A stretch of 64,000 nucleotides of DNA from JAUWKC01 sp035529895 (GCA_035529895.1 DATKVV010000070.1:137762-201761), one strand, 5' to 3'. Counted from the first letter of the stretch, positions 45,034 to 54,972 are shown. The notes: generated from the letters alone by a model not told the origin. Made by a program: numbers and translations.

Positions 45034-47088
45034 TTACCGCTCTTGCACTTCGGCGGGCGCCGGCGTTTCAAGCCACTTCAGATTAAACGCGTAATGCTGC
45101 CGGCTGCTAATCAAATGAATCACGCCGTTGGCCGCCTGGCAAATCGAATTATACCCGCCCGGCTCGGCGCTGCTAAAGCCCAGCTTGAACGGACGCCCGT
45201 CCATCGTCTCGTGTGTTGTGTCCGGCCCATCATGGCTAACCAGCCGAATGTTCGCCCATGTTTTGCCGTCGTCGTAGGAAACCGCTGCGAAAATACCCGT
45301 AACCTCGCGCTGTTTGCCCGAGACATCGGTTATGGTCATGCCCTTACTGGCAAAAGACACAAAGCACAACGGACCTTCCCGCAGCCGCAGCACCAGCGGC
45401 CGCTTGCCTCCTCCGACAGGCGGGAACGGGCTGGCGCTGTACTTCCAATACCTGCCCATGTCACTCGATATGCTCATCGGCATCTTCCCGTCTATATTGT
45501 CCCCCCTGCCAAAGGCCATCAGCCGCCCGTCTCTAAGCTGGGTCACACAGGCGTGGATACCTGCAACAGTGCCGCCCGCATCTTTCCAGGTAAGGCCATT
45601 GTCGTCGCTGAGATAAACGGCCGTCCCGCCGCTGCCGCCGGTTACCGCATCGCACGGCAGCAGGATTCGCCCGTCCATCGTTCGAAAGATCGACTCGATT
45701 GGCATCTGCCGCCTGTTATGCTCCGGCAGAATCAGCCTCGCCTTGCTCCAGGTCCGCCCGTGGTCGACGCTCGTGCGCACAATAACCGCCAGCGGCCCCC
45801 ACGTCGCCGCCACTGAAAAACCATTGAAATGATAAAGCGTCCCGTCGGCATCGCACCACAGCGAGGAAGTATGCTCGTTGCGGTCGGGCTGGTCCCAAAA
45901 CATCGTCGCCGGCTCCCACTCTTCCGTCCCATATCGCATCCGGCTGGCCACAATCGCCAGCTCCCGACCCGACTCTGACACGCACGTATACCATATCGTC
46001 AGCAGGTCGCCGTTGGCGCACTGCACAATCTTCGGAACATGGTTGTGTCTGGAAAAAATAGGCCCGTTCGAACCCTCGGGGATATTCACATACCTGCCAA
46101 GCCCGCTGAAATAAGCCTTCTCCGGGTCGGGACCCTCAGCAATATCGCAGGGAATTTGCTGACTGACCCTCTGCTGATGCAGCGGCGCAGAGGGCGCCGG
46201 CAGAAAATTCCCGCCCGGCTCCTCTCCCAGAACCACGCGGAACCCTGTCAGCCAGTTCCGCTCTTCGGGAATCGCGCCCATTCGATTGGCCGAACGCAGG
46301 TAGTAAAGTTCGGTCGAGTGACTGCCGCCGCGAGTAACCTTGAAATCCCCGTCGGCCCGGCCGACCGGGTCAACCTGCTCCCACGCCTCATACGGCCCGT
46401 ACCAGTCCAGACACCACTCCTCAACATTACCGTGCGTGTCATACAGCCCCCACGGATTCGCCGGCGTCTTGCCCACATGAAGCGGCGCCACCTCTTGTCT
46501 GCCTTTGCATCTCTCCGGGTCCGGATACCAGCTCGTGCCGACATTCTTGTGAAAGGCTTCCGGCAGCGAGTCCCCGGTACTAAACGCCGTCGTCGTCCCC
46601 GCGCGGCAGGCATATTCCCACTCCGCCTCCGTCGGCAGCCGATAAGACAGCCCATCCTTCTTACTGAGCCACTCGCAAAATCCCTTGGCCTCATGCCAAC
46701 TGACAAACACCACCGCCTCGTCGCTCTCGATGGAAAAACCCAGCTTGCCGCGGAGGTAACGATGGCCGGGGTCATACTGCTCGTATTGCGCGTTGGTAAC
46801 CTCATAGACGCCCACATAAAACGGCTTGCTGATAGTGACCTTGTGCACCGGCTGCTCATCAGGGTCGCCGTCACGAAGGTGTCCGCTCGTCGCCCACGGC
46901 TCAGGAAGAGGAATCTTCTCTATCCCCATCATAAAACTTCCCGCCTCAACCCGCACGAACTTCATACCGACCGAATTGGTGTACTCCTTTGCCTCCGGCG
47001 TCTCCGCAGCCAACCCATTCGTCCGCACACAGACGCTTCCCGACAGAACCACACAAACCGCCAAAAACCATACCCTCTTCATCTTCAT
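45034..47088 (-). CDS. Exported fusion of a formylglycine-generating-enzyme-fold domain and a sialidase-like propeller
   Basis: The ATG at 47088 has GGAGG 7 nt upstream; 684 residues with a signal peptide (FLAVCVVLSGSVC). N-terminal half (about 40-290) is the FGE/SUMF1 fold: FVRVEAGSFMMG, PVHKVTISKPFYVGVYEVTN, RLPTEAEWEYACRAG, NPWGLYDTHGNVEEWCLDWYG, RGGS and GFRVV. The two catalytic Cys of true FGE (in the RGGSW-x-C ... RC region) are missing here (RGGSHSTELYYLRSANRMG), so it should not mature sulfatases. The C-terminal half (about 330-680) is a sialidase/BNR-type propeller with Asp-box repeats (SVDHGRTWSKARLIL, SDDNGLTWKDAGG, SYDDGKTWANIRLV). Confidence 0.87.
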   Translation of the reverse strand: MKMKRVWFLAVCVVLSGSVCVRTNGLAAETPEAKEYTNSVGMKFVRVEAGSFMMGIEKIPLPEPWATSGHLRDGDPDEQPVHKVTISKPFYVGVYEVTNAQYEQYDPGHRYLRGKLGFSIESDEAVVFVSWHEAKGFCEWLSKKDGLSYRLPTEAEWEYACRAGTTTAFSTGDSLPEAFHKNVGTSWYPDPERCKGRQEVAPLHVGKTPANPWGLYDTHGNVEEWCLDWYGPYEAWEQVDPVGRADGDFKVTRGGSHSTELYYLRSANRMGAIPEERNWLTGFRVVLGEEPGGNFLPAPSAPLHQQRVSQQIPCDIAEGPDPEKAYFSGLGRYVNIPEGSNGPIFSRHNHVPKIVQCANGDLLTIWYTCVSESGRELAIVASRMRYGTEEWEPATMFWDQPDRNEHTSSLWCDADGTLYHFNGFSVAATWGPLAVIVRTSVDHGRTWSKARLILPEHNRRQMPIESIFRTMDGRILLPCDAVTGGSGGTAVYLSDDNGLTWKDAGGTVAGIHACVTQLRDGRLMAFGRGDNIDGKMPMSISSDMGRYWKYSASPFPPVGGGKRPLVLRLREGPLCFVSFASKGMTITDVSGKQREVTGIFAAVSYDDGKTWANIRLVSHDGPDTTHETMDGRPFKLGFSSAEPGGYNSICQAANGVIHLISSRQHYAFNLKWLETPAPAEVQER

Positions 47089-47456
47089 ACCTGCGCCTCC
47101 TTCCCGACACACTGTTCAGGCAAAAACGTTCTGTTAATCAAGACTAACGCCAAACCGGACAATGCAGCACCTCACTTGCCGGATTATTTCGATGCAAGAG
47201 GCATACGACAAAAGAAGGGAAAGTCGCACCCCTTTCACTACGTACGCTGCTTTGGTATTATAGCTGCAGGAGATTTACACGCAAACTAAACTTCCTGCCA
47301 GGACAGCCTTCTGCGGATACTGCCGGGCAGACCTTACCGACAGACAATCCGACAATGCCCTTGCCGGCCTTGGGCGCCACCGCAAGCCCCAATACAGAGA
47401 ATTTCTCTTGCAACGCAGGCCCGCAGACTGTAAACTATCTCAGACTTGACAAACCA
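47089..47456. other. Intergenic region between the FGE/sialidase-like gene and tRNA-Tyr
   Basis: About 370 nt of non-coding sequence between divergently arranged units. I found no confident promoter or terminator; a TATTAT-like hexamer at 47257-47262 lacks a good -35. No ORF is supported. Confidence 0.4.
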
Positions 47457-47539
47457 GGGTCGGTGCCCGAGTGGCTAAAGGGGACGGGCTGTAAACCCGT
47501 TGGCGTAAGCCTGCGTTGGTTCGAATCCAACCCGGCCCA
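47457..47539 (+). tRNA. tRNA-Tyr (anticodon GTA)
   Basis: An 83-nt class II tRNA: acceptor GGGTCGG/CCGGCCC with discriminator A, anticodon loop CTGTAAA (GTA), a long variable arm (GTTGGCGTAAGCCTGC) and T-arm GTTGGTTCGAATCCAAC. The large variable arm with a GTA anticodon is diagnostic of bacterial tRNA-Tyr. It lies 100 nt before the first GH32 gene; no sign of integration at this tRNA was seen. Confidence 0.95.
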
Positions 47540-47638
47540 TTCAAAATCAGGCATCTGTCACCGCTTTGAGCAAACAAAAGCCTTTTCCTGCCGCGATAGT
47601 TGCACTCATCGCAGTACTTCACTAATATAGTGCAAGCA

Positions 47639-49147
47639 ATGAACCGGACTGCCAGAATAACCTTAGCCGCTGTGGCGCCCTTGCTGACGCTTGGCCGCTG
47701 CGCCGAGGCTATGGGTGCCGACCCCGCCATTGAGAAAGCGGCCGAAGCGCTTCGTCAGGCCGCCCCGAGGGCCGAGGCCGACCCCACCCGCCCCGTTTAC
47801 CACTTCCGCCCGCCCGCCCAGTGGATGAACGACGCCTGCGGCGGCATCTATCACAAGGGCTATTACCACCTCTTCTACCAGCTCAACCCCTACGCCGACC
47901 ACTGGGCCGATATCCACTGGGGCCACGCACGCAGCACAGACCTCGTTTACTGGCAGCACCTGCCCATAGCACTGGCGCCGACAAAAGACGAGCTTCGCTG
48001 CAACTCCGGCTGTATCACAATCAACAAGCAAGGTGTCCCCATGATTTTTTACACCCACGTCCCGAACTACAGCGCGCCGCGCGACCAGCGGGCAGCCCTC
48101 GGTGACGACGACCTTATCACATGGAAAAGACACCCGGCAAATCCCATCCTCACCCTGGACACGCACGGAGGGCCAGAATTCGCAGGAAGCGGCTGGGACG
48201 CACCCTTTGTCTTCGAGCAGGCACACAGGACCTTTATGATTATCGGCGCCGACTCGCTCGGCACCGAAAGAGTCGTTGGGATATACGAGGCCGAAGATGC
48301 CGCTTTCGCCAAATGGAAATACCGCGGACTGCTCTTTCGCGCTCCGAAAAAGCAGCTCAAAAACCTCGAAGTGCCGATGTTCTTCAAGCTCGACGGCAAA
48401 TGGGTCCTTCTGTTGCACCCCGGCGGCCCCCTCAGGTACTATATCGGCTCGTTCAATCTGGAAACGCTTGCCTTCACCGTCGAAAAAGAAGGTAATTTTA
48501 CTCACAACTACGGCGCCAATAAAGCCGAAGGCGTCTCCTGTGACAGAGGCTTCTCATCGCCGCATATCTTCTTCGATAAAAACGGCCGATGCATCCTCTA
48601 CGGCTGGATAAGCGGCTTTAAGGATGGTCGCGGCTGGAACGGCTGCCTCGGCCTGCCCCGCGTCCTTTCGTTGGGTCCCGACGCCCTCTTGCGACAAAGA
48701 CCCGTGCCGGAGCTGCGCAAACTGCGGGACAGGCATTTCAAAATCCCCGCTCTGGATTTGAACGATACCGCCTGCGTTCCCGAAAACGCCCGCGGGGACA
48801 CGTTGGAGATAGCCGTCGCCTTCGAGCCGGGTGATGCAAAAACCTTCGGCCTGAAGGTCAGACGCTCCGATGACGGCGAACGTGCCGTCACTATCGGCTG
48901 CGATGGAAAAAACCTTGACGTTGCCGGCGTAAAGGTCCCGCTCCAAATGGCCCGCGACGAAAAACTTCTGATACTTGAAGTTTTTCTGGACAAGTCCGTG
49001 ATGGAAGTTTTTGTCAACAACGGGCGGCAAGCCGTGGCGAAAGTCATCTATCCGCCGGAAAAGGACCTCGGCATCGAATTGTTCGCCGCCGGCGGCACAG
49101 CCAAAGTCAAGTCGCTCAATGTCTGGCAAATAAAATCGATTTGGTAA
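47639..49147 (+). CDS. Secreted GH32 family glycoside hydrolase (first of tandem pair)
   Basis: GH32 enzymes act on fructans such as levan, inulin or sucrose. The product has 502 residues with a short signal peptide (MNRTARITLAAVAPLLTLG). The nucleophile motif WMNDACGG places Asp65 where WMNDPNG is usual. GSGWDAPFVF contains Asp187 as the transition-state stabiliser in place of RDP, and NLEVPMFF supplies Glu244 as the acid/base in place of EC. The C-terminal half is the beta-sandwich domain. The modified motifs indicate a divergent subfamily. Start ATG 47639; the RBS is weak. Confidence 0.9.
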   Translation: MNRTARITLAAVAPLLTLGRCAEAMGADPAIEKAAEALRQAAPRAEADPTRPVYHFRPPAQWMNDACGGIYHKGYYHLFYQLNPYADHWADIHWGHARSTDLVYWQHLPIALAPTKDELRCNSGCITINKQGVPMIFYTHVPNYSAPRDQRAALGDDDLITWKRHPANPILTLDTHGGPEFAGSGWDAPFVFEQAHRTFMIIGADSLGTERVVGIYEAEDAAFAKWKYRGLLFRAPKKQLKNLEVPMFFKLDGKWVLLLHPGGPLRYYIGSFNLETLAFTVEKEGNFTHNYGANKAEGVSCDRGFSSPHIFFDKNGRCILYGWISGFKDGRGWNGCLGLPRVLSLGPDALLRQRPVPELRKLRDRHFKIPALDLNDTACVPENARGDTLEIAVAFEPGDAKTFGLKVRRSDDGERAVTIGCDGKNLDVAGVKVPLQMARDEKLLILEVFLDKSVMEVFVNNGRQAVAKVIYPPEKDLGIELFAAGGTAKVKSLNVWQIKSIW

Positions 49148-49165
49148 AAAGGTGCAATAAAAGCA

Positions 49166-50842
49166 ATGAAGACAATTAGACTAAGAACGGCCAATTCGGC
49201 GATAAGAGTAATTGCTGCCGTGGTGGCTGCTTTGGCGGCCCTTGTCTCGAGCGCTGCCGCAGCAGCCGAGAACAGGCCGGCAAACGAAATAGAAAAGACC
49301 GAACAATTGATAAGCTCGGCCTGGAAGATACAGGAAAAATTCCGGAACGACCCTCACCGACCGAGGTACCATTTTGTGCCGCCGATGGCCTGGATGAACG
49401 ACATTAACGGGGCCATCTTCTGGAAGGGACGATACCACATCTTCTACCAGCACAACCCCGAAGGCGGCTACTGGAAGTGGATGCAGTGGGGACATGCCTC
49501 GAGCGTGGACCTCGTCAACTGGGTACACCATCCCATAGCCCTCACGCCGGATGTCAACGGCCCCGACCGAAAAGGCTGCTTCAGCGGCGGAGCGTTCGTA
49601 AACAAAGAAGGTGTGCCGACGTTTGTGTACCACGGGGTTCCTGACGGCATGTGCCTCGCCACGGCGGATGACGACCTTCTTCTTCATTGGACCAAGCACC
49701 CCGCTAACCCCGTCATTAAGGTGCCGAAGCAGGGCCAGCCCGGCTACGGGGTGTACAACGTGTACGACCCGACGGCGTGGATTTACAACGGCGCTTACTA
49801 CGCCGTCAACGGCAACCTTCAATTCCTGAAAAACTTCGGCAGGCAGATGAAACCCGGGGACGCCGGTGACACGGTATACCTGTTCAAATCGAGCGATATG
49901 GCCCACTGGGAATACGTGGGGCCTTTCTATAAATCGGACCGGCGGTGGACCGAGGCGGACGAGGACAACGCGGTGCCCGATTTTTTCCGGCTCGGTGACA
50001 AGTGGATGATGCTGTTCACCAGTCACCTTCAGGGGACACAGTACTATCTGGGCCGCCTGGAGCGCAGCGGCGAGCGGTTCGTTCCGGAAATTTATGCGCG
50101 GATGAGCTGGCCGGGCGGAGCGTTGGGCGGCGGACGAACACTGCTGGACGCCACGGGCCGCAGGATCTTCTTCGACTGGATACGCGAGTTTCGCACAAAG
50201 CAGTGGGAGCGAGAGTCGGGCTGGTCGGGCGCGATGACGCTGCCGAGAATACTGTCACTGACCAAAGACGGGACGCTCGCCATCGAACCTGTCCCTGAAA
50301 TCGAGGTCCTTCGATTCAATCACCGCAAACGCGAGAAGATTAAACTGGGCCGTGATTCTGAACTGAAACTTGACGACGTGCGAGGCGACTGTCTGGAGCT
50401 GGCGACGGAGATTGAGCCCGGCGATGCCAAAGAGTTCGGCGTGAAGGTGCGATGCTCCCCGGACGGGGCGGAGCAAACAGCGGTTGTTTATGAGCCGGCG
50501 GCAAAGACATTGAAGATAGACATGAGCAAGTCCACCCTCGACGAGCGAATTGCGTATATCTACTACCGGCATCGCGGCGCGCTCGACCGGCTGCCCGAGG
50601 AGAAAAGGATTGTCAAGGCGCAGGAAGCCCCGTTTGAGCTGCGCCGCGGCGAGACGCTCAAGCTGCGAATCTTTCTGGACCGGTCGGTGCTGGAGGTCTT
50701 CGCGAACGGCAGGCAGTGCATAACTCAGCGAATTTACCCGACGCGCAGCGACAGTGTCGGTGTGATGCTGTTCAGTCGGGGCGGCGGTGTGAACGTCAGG
50801 TCGGTTGAGGCGTGGGATATGGCGCCCGCGAACAGCTATTAG
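49166..50842 (+). CDS. Secreted GH32 family glycoside hydrolase (second of tandem pair)
   Basis: 558 residues with a clear signal peptide (VIAAVVAALAALVSSAAAAAE). WMNDINGA gives Asp79 as nucleophile, and NVYDPTAW supplies the stabilising Asp201. The acid/base motif normally written E-C-P-D-F-F reads DEDNAVPDFF at 265-274: the immediate Glu position is Ala and the nearest Glu is 266, so the register and activity are uncertain. A C-terminal beta-sandwich follows (RIFLDRSVLEVFANGRQCITQRIYP). Only 18 nt after the first GH32 gene, with AAAAAGGTG upstream, so the two are one operon. Confidence 0.9.
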   Translation: MKTIRLRTANSAIRVIAAVVAALAALVSSAAAAAENRPANEIEKTEQLISSAWKIQEKFRNDPHRPRYHFVPPMAWMNDINGAIFWKGRYHIFYQHNPEGGYWKWMQWGHASSVDLVNWVHHPIALTPDVNGPDRKGCFSGGAFVNKEGVPTFVYHGVPDGMCLATADDDLLLHWTKHPANPVIKVPKQGQPGYGVYNVYDPTAWIYNGAYYAVNGNLQFLKNFGRQMKPGDAGDTVYLFKSSDMAHWEYVGPFYKSDRRWTEADEDNAVPDFFRLGDKWMMLFTSHLQGTQYYLGRLERSGERFVPEIYARMSWPGGALGGGRTLLDATGRRIFFDWIREFRTKQWERESGWSGAMTLPRILSLTKDGTLAIEPVPEIEVLRFNHRKREKIKLGRDSELKLDDVRGDCLELATEIEPGDAKEFGVKVRCSPDGAEQTAVVYEPAAKTLKIDMSKSTLDERIAYIYYRHRGALDRLPEEKRIVKAQEAPFELRRGETLKLRIFLDRSVLEVFANGRQCITQRIYPTRSDSVGVMLFSRGGGVNVRSVEAWDMAPANSY

Positions 50843-50912
50843 TAAATCCGGTGCTCGGCACAACGAGAAAATGGCCCGGAAATATGCCGGTGATTCACAA
50901 ACAGGGACGGAT

Positions 50913-51593
50913 ATGAGCAGACTGATGACGTATGCGTTTTTACTTTCGGCGGTATGCCTCTTTGGATGCGGTTGCCGCCCATCGAACCCTTCCAGCTCAA
51001 TCTCCCCGACCGTATGGCAGGTTGACAATCTCCGAACCATAGGCGGGCAAAAGACAACCGTCCTCGGTTCGCCAAAGGTAATCCAGACCGAGATAGGCGC
51101 CGCCGTGGAATTCGACGGCGTCGGCGACGGCCTCCTCGTCGAGGCTCTGCCGCTGGCCGGGGCTCGAGAATTTACGCTGGAAATAATCTTTAGACCCCAT
51201 CCGAAAGGGCCTAAGGAACAGCGGTTCCTGCATCTGCAGGAGGCCGGCTCGGAGAGCAGGATATTAATTGAGACGCGGCTGACCCAGGATGGCCGCTGGT
51301 ACCTTGACACTTACATCCATACCGCAAAGGCAAACAAGGCCCTGTTTGACCCTGCTAAAACACATGCGGTGGGCAAATGGTATAATGCGACCCTCGTGTA
51401 CGACGGGCGACAGATGCGGCATTACGTCAACGCAGTTGAGGAGATGTCGGGAGCACTGGATTTCACTCCGCTGGGAGAAGGCAAAACCTCAATCGGCGTG
51501 CGAATGAACCAGGTCTTCTGGTTCAAAGGGGCGGTCCAAAAAGTAAGATTCACAAACCAGGCCCTGCAGCCTCGGCAGTTCTTGCGACCATAA
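50913..51593 (+). CDS. LamG/concanavalin-like lipoprotein
   Basis: The ATG at 50913 has AGGGACGG upstream; 226 residues. The type II signal peptide ends CLFGCGC. The mature part is a LamG-like jelly roll (AAVEFDGVGDGLLVEALPLAGAREFTLEIIFRPHP ... GKWYNATLVYDGRQMRHYVN ... GKTSIGVRMN), a carbohydrate- or surface-binding fold. It lies in the glycan cluster, 71 nt after the second GH32 gene and before the 1104-residue protein. The ligand is unknown. Confidence 0.82.
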   Translation: MSRLMTYAFLLSAVCLFGCGCRPSNPSSSISPTVWQVDNLRTIGGQKTTVLGSPKVIQTEIGAAVEFDGVGDGLLVEALPLAGAREFTLEIIFRPHPKGPKEQRFLHLQEAGSESRILIETRLTQDGRWYLDTYIHTAKANKALFDPAKTHAVGKWYNATLVYDGRQMRHYVNAVEEMSGALDFTPLGEGKTSIGVRMNQVFWFKGAVQKVRFTNQALQPRQFLRP

Positions 51594-51657
51594 TCTCGGC
51601 GGATGTCGGGACTTGGGCGCCATAGAGGCTGACAGCCCTTTCAGAAAGGAGAGCGAT

Positions 51658-54600
51658 GTGAAGTCACTCAGTTTGATACCGGCGGTGTTGATTCTGGGCC
51701 TGTATAATTGGCAGGCCCAGGCGAAAAAACCGCAGGTCGCTCTGCATATTTGTCCGGATGCGGCGCCGAGAGTTGAGTTCGGGGCCCGGAAGCTCAGTGA
51801 CGCTCTTGCCGCATCCGGCTTAACCTGCACGATTGTAAAGGACGAAAAGGCGCCTCTGTCGCCTTCCTCTATCCTTATAGGGACGATTGGAAAGAGCGTC
51901 GCTGTTGACGGCCTTGTGAAAGAAGGCACGCTCGAATTGAACGACGCCCTAAACACCAGGGAGGGCTTTCTTATACACGCGGCGGAAGACCGGATAGTTG
52001 TGGCCGGCTCCGACGACTCCGGGACTCTCTATGGCTGCCTTGAACTGGCCGACCGGTTACGAAAAGAAAATAAGTTGCCTCAAAATCTGCGCTTTTGCGA
52101 TTCACCGAAGTTGTCGATGCGCGGCACATGCATAGGGATGCAGAAGACCGAGTACCTGCCCGGCCGGAAGGTCTATGAATATCCTTACACTCCTGAGACA
52201 TTCCCGTTTTTCTATGATAAGCAACAATGGAAAAAATACCTCGACTTCCTTGTTGAGAACCGGATGAACACACTGTATCTCTGGAACGGCCACCCTTTCG
52301 CTTCGCTCGTGCGGCTGAAGGACTATCCCTATGCCGTGGAGGTCTCCGACCAAACGTTCGCAAAAAATGCCGAGACGTTCAATTACATAACAACCGAGGC
52401 CGACAGACGCGGGATATGGGTCATCCAGATGTTTTACAACATTATTGTCTCAAAACCCTTCGCCGAAAAGCACGGCATTGACACACAGCACCGGGACCCA
52501 ACGCCCCTGCTGGCGGATTACACGCGAAAGTCAATCGCCGAATTTGTCAAAACATACCCCAACGTGGGCCTGCTCATCTGCCTCGGTGAGGCTTTGACCG
52601 GCAGAGACAACCAGTTGTACTGGCTCAGGGACGTGGTAATCCCTGGGGTAAAGGACGGCCTCAGCGCTCTGGGCAAGAGCGAGCTGCCGCCGATAATCCT
52701 TCGGGCCCACCATATCGAGAAAAACCTGGATATTGTCTCGGCTGCTTTGCCGTTCTATGAGAACCTATATACGATGACCAAGTTTAACGGCGAGAGCCTT
52801 ACTACGTATCAGGAAACAGGTCGCTACCAGAAGATTCACCAGTTGATGAGCAGGTTGGGCTCGACGCACATTGCCAACGTCCACCTGTTGGCAAATCTTG
52901 AGCCGTTTCGTTACGGGTCGGTGCGATTCATTAAAAAGTGCGTCCGGTCGTTCAAGCCGAGGTTGGGTGCTGATGGTTTGCACTTGTATCCGCTGGCCTA
53001 TTGGGACTGGCCCAATGTCCCCGACAAGGACCCGGTTTTCGCGACGCAGATTGAACGTGACTGGATATGGTTCGAGGCGTGGGCCTACTACGCCTGGAAT
53101 CCCGACCGGCCGACTGAACAAGAGCATCAGCACTGGATATCCCGACTGTCCGATGTATACGGCAGCAGGGAAGCGGCCGAGAGGATTCTTGCAGCATATA
53201 ACGATGCGGGCGAATGTGCGCCGAGAATTCTGCGCCGCTTCGGCATCACGGGCGGCAACCGCCAGACTATGTCGCTCGGAATGACTCTACATCAGCTTAC
53301 GGACCCCAACTTGTATAATCCCTGGGAGGATCTTTGGCAGTCGGATTCGCCTCCGGGTGAGCGGCTGCACGAGTACGTCACAAAGCAATGGCACGCAAGA
53401 GAGCATAAAGGGGAGACTCCGCCGCAAATCATAGAGCAGGTCGAGCGGTTTTCCAAAGATGCGGTCGAAGCGATTGAAGCTGCAGCACCGTACGTCAGCA
53501 AAAATAAAGAGGAATTCGCGCGGCTGCGAAACGACATTCACTGCATTCGCGCCATGACCCGGTGCTACTGTGCCAAGGCGCAGGCGGCGATGCACGTGCT
53601 CCGTTATCGTCTCAGCGAAGATGTAAACGACATGCTCAAAGCCGCTTCTTATTTGGAGCAGAGCTTTGCCGAGTACGAAAAGCTTGTGGCCTTGACCAAG
53701 GATACATACCGGTACGCCCAAACACTACAGACACCCCACCGCAGGATTCCGATTATCGGCAGTGTGGACGGCAAGCCGGTAAATTACCACTGGACTCAGT
53801 TGGTCGAGATGTATCGAAAAGAGCTAAAGGACTTTAACGCTCAGGTAGCATTTCTCACAAATCCGGAGCCGCAGGATGATATACACAAATATTTGAGCGA
53901 CTCAATCTTTGACATACTTGGCGGGCCGGACAAGCCCGTCGTGGACGAAGGCTCACCCGGCACCCACGACATTGTCGGCGGCTTCGAAGGGGGCCGGGCG
54001 TTGAAGATTGGCGATACTTACCACATGTTCCCCACCGAACGGGCCGGCATCAGGGGCCGAGAACGGTCATTTGACAGGGTCAAAACCCGAATCGGCCATT
54101 GGGTCAGCAAGAACGCCATTAGCTGGCAGCGCGTCGCTACTTTATACCAGGCAAGCGGCCAGTATACGTACATCAAGGAGGACCATCCCGCCTCCGACCG
54201 TCGGGCATCACTGTGGGCCTTTATGCCGGTATTCGACGAGCAGGAGAATCGCTGGAACGGCTTTTATGTCGCTTATACCTGCAATCCCGAAATCCCTCCG
54301 GTCCACTCCTTCGGCCGAATCTGGCGCGCAGTCTCAAAAACTCCCGGCATCGAAGGAATAGGCGGGCCATACGAAGATGTCGGCATTATCATTGAGCCGG
54401 GACTCCAAAGCCAGCCGTGGGAAGGCCGCCAGGGAGTCGACTCCTTCTTCCCCTACAAGGTGGGCGACAAGTGGTACGGCTTCTACGGGGGCGCATTTCC
54501 CTTCGAAGGCGACCAGCGAATCTACGGCAGGCAGGGCAAGTGGTATGTCGGCCTGGCCGAAGCCAACAGCCTCGCCGGTCCCTGGTTCAGACTGGCCGAA

Positions 54601-54972
54601 GACACCAATCCCGTTACCACCATACACCCGACATTCCTCGAAAATCCGGTTGTCGCCCAGCTTCCCGAAGGAACCTATATCGCCGTGTTTGACGGCGGGC
54701 CACAGTCCCTCGGCCTGCCGAATATGTTCGGCTATTCACTCTCAAGAGATGGAATCAACTGGTCAAAGGCCGCGTATTTCCCCATTCGCACGAAGGTCAG
54801 GAGGTGGTGGAAGACCATGCGCACTCCCCTCGGCCTGATACCCGAAGGCGACAACGTTTACACCATCCTGTTCACGGCCTGGAAACCCGGCGGCCGCTTC
54901 CACCCCGTCGGAATGGTCAAAGTAAGACTCAAACCCGACGTCCTTGAAAAACAGGTTGAATCCCTGAAGTAG
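51658..54972 (+). CDS. Large secreted glucuronidase-like barrel plus C-terminal propeller
   Basis: The GTG at 51658 has AAAGGAG 6 nt upstream; 1104 residues, with a signal peptide (LSLIPAVLILGLYNWQAQA). The N-terminal 100 residues (KPQVALHICPDAAPRVEFGARKLSDAL) resemble the GH20b/alpha-glucuronidase N-terminal domain. A barrel follows (about 140-480) with candidate acidic sites in LICLGEALTGRDNQ and a WFEAWAYYAWNP segment. A helical middle comes next, and from about residue 740 a propeller rich in WYGFYGG and WYVGLAE strands, like GH43/GH32-type catalytic propellers. Two putative catalytic units in one protein is unusual. The exact substrate is unknown. Confidence 0.82.
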   Translation: MKSLSLIPAVLILGLYNWQAQAKKPQVALHICPDAAPRVEFGARKLSDALAASGLTCTIVKDEKAPLSPSSILIGTIGKSVAVDGLVKEGTLELNDALNTREGFLIHAAEDRIVVAGSDDSGTLYGCLELADRLRKENKLPQNLRFCDSPKLSMRGTCIGMQKTEYLPGRKVYEYPYTPETFPFFYDKQQWKKYLDFLVENRMNTLYLWNGHPFASLVRLKDYPYAVEVSDQTFAKNAETFNYITTEADRRGIWVIQMFYNIIVSKPFAEKHGIDTQHRDPTPLLADYTRKSIAEFVKTYPNVGLLICLGEALTGRDNQLYWLRDVVIPGVKDGLSALGKSELPPIILRAHHIEKNLDIVSAALPFYENLYTMTKFNGESLTTYQETGRYQKIHQLMSRLGSTHIANVHLLANLEPFRYGSVRFIKKCVRSFKPRLGADGLHLYPLAYWDWPNVPDKDPVFATQIERDWIWFEAWAYYAWNPDRPTEQEHQHWISRLSDVYGSREAAERILAAYNDAGECAPRILRRFGITGGNRQTMSLGMTLHQLTDPNLYNPWEDLWQSDSPPGERLHEYVTKQWHAREHKGETPPQIIEQVERFSKDAVEAIEAAAPYVSKNKEEFARLRNDIHCIRAMTRCYCAKAQAAMHVLRYRLSEDVNDMLKAASYLEQSFAEYEKLVALTKDTYRYAQTLQTPHRRIPIIGSVDGKPVNYHWTQLVEMYRKELKDFNAQVAFLTNPEPQDDIHKYLSDSIFDILGGPDKPVVDEGSPGTHDIVGGFEGGRALKIGDTYHMFPTERAGIRGRERSFDRVKTRIGHWVSKNAISWQRVATLYQASGQYTYIKEDHPASDRRASLWAFMPVFDEQENRWNGFYVAYTCNPEIPPVHSFGRIWRAVSKTPGIEGIGGPYEDVGIIIEPGLQSQPWEGRQGVDSFFPYKVGDKWYGFYGGAFPFEGDQRIYGRQGKWYVGLAEANSLAGPWFRLAEDTNPVTTIHPTFLENPVVAQLPEGTYIAVFDGGPQSLGLPNMFGYSLSRDGINWSKAAYFPIRTKVRRWWKTMRTPLGLIPEGDNVYTILFTAWKPGGRFHPVGMVKVRLKPDVLEKQVESLK

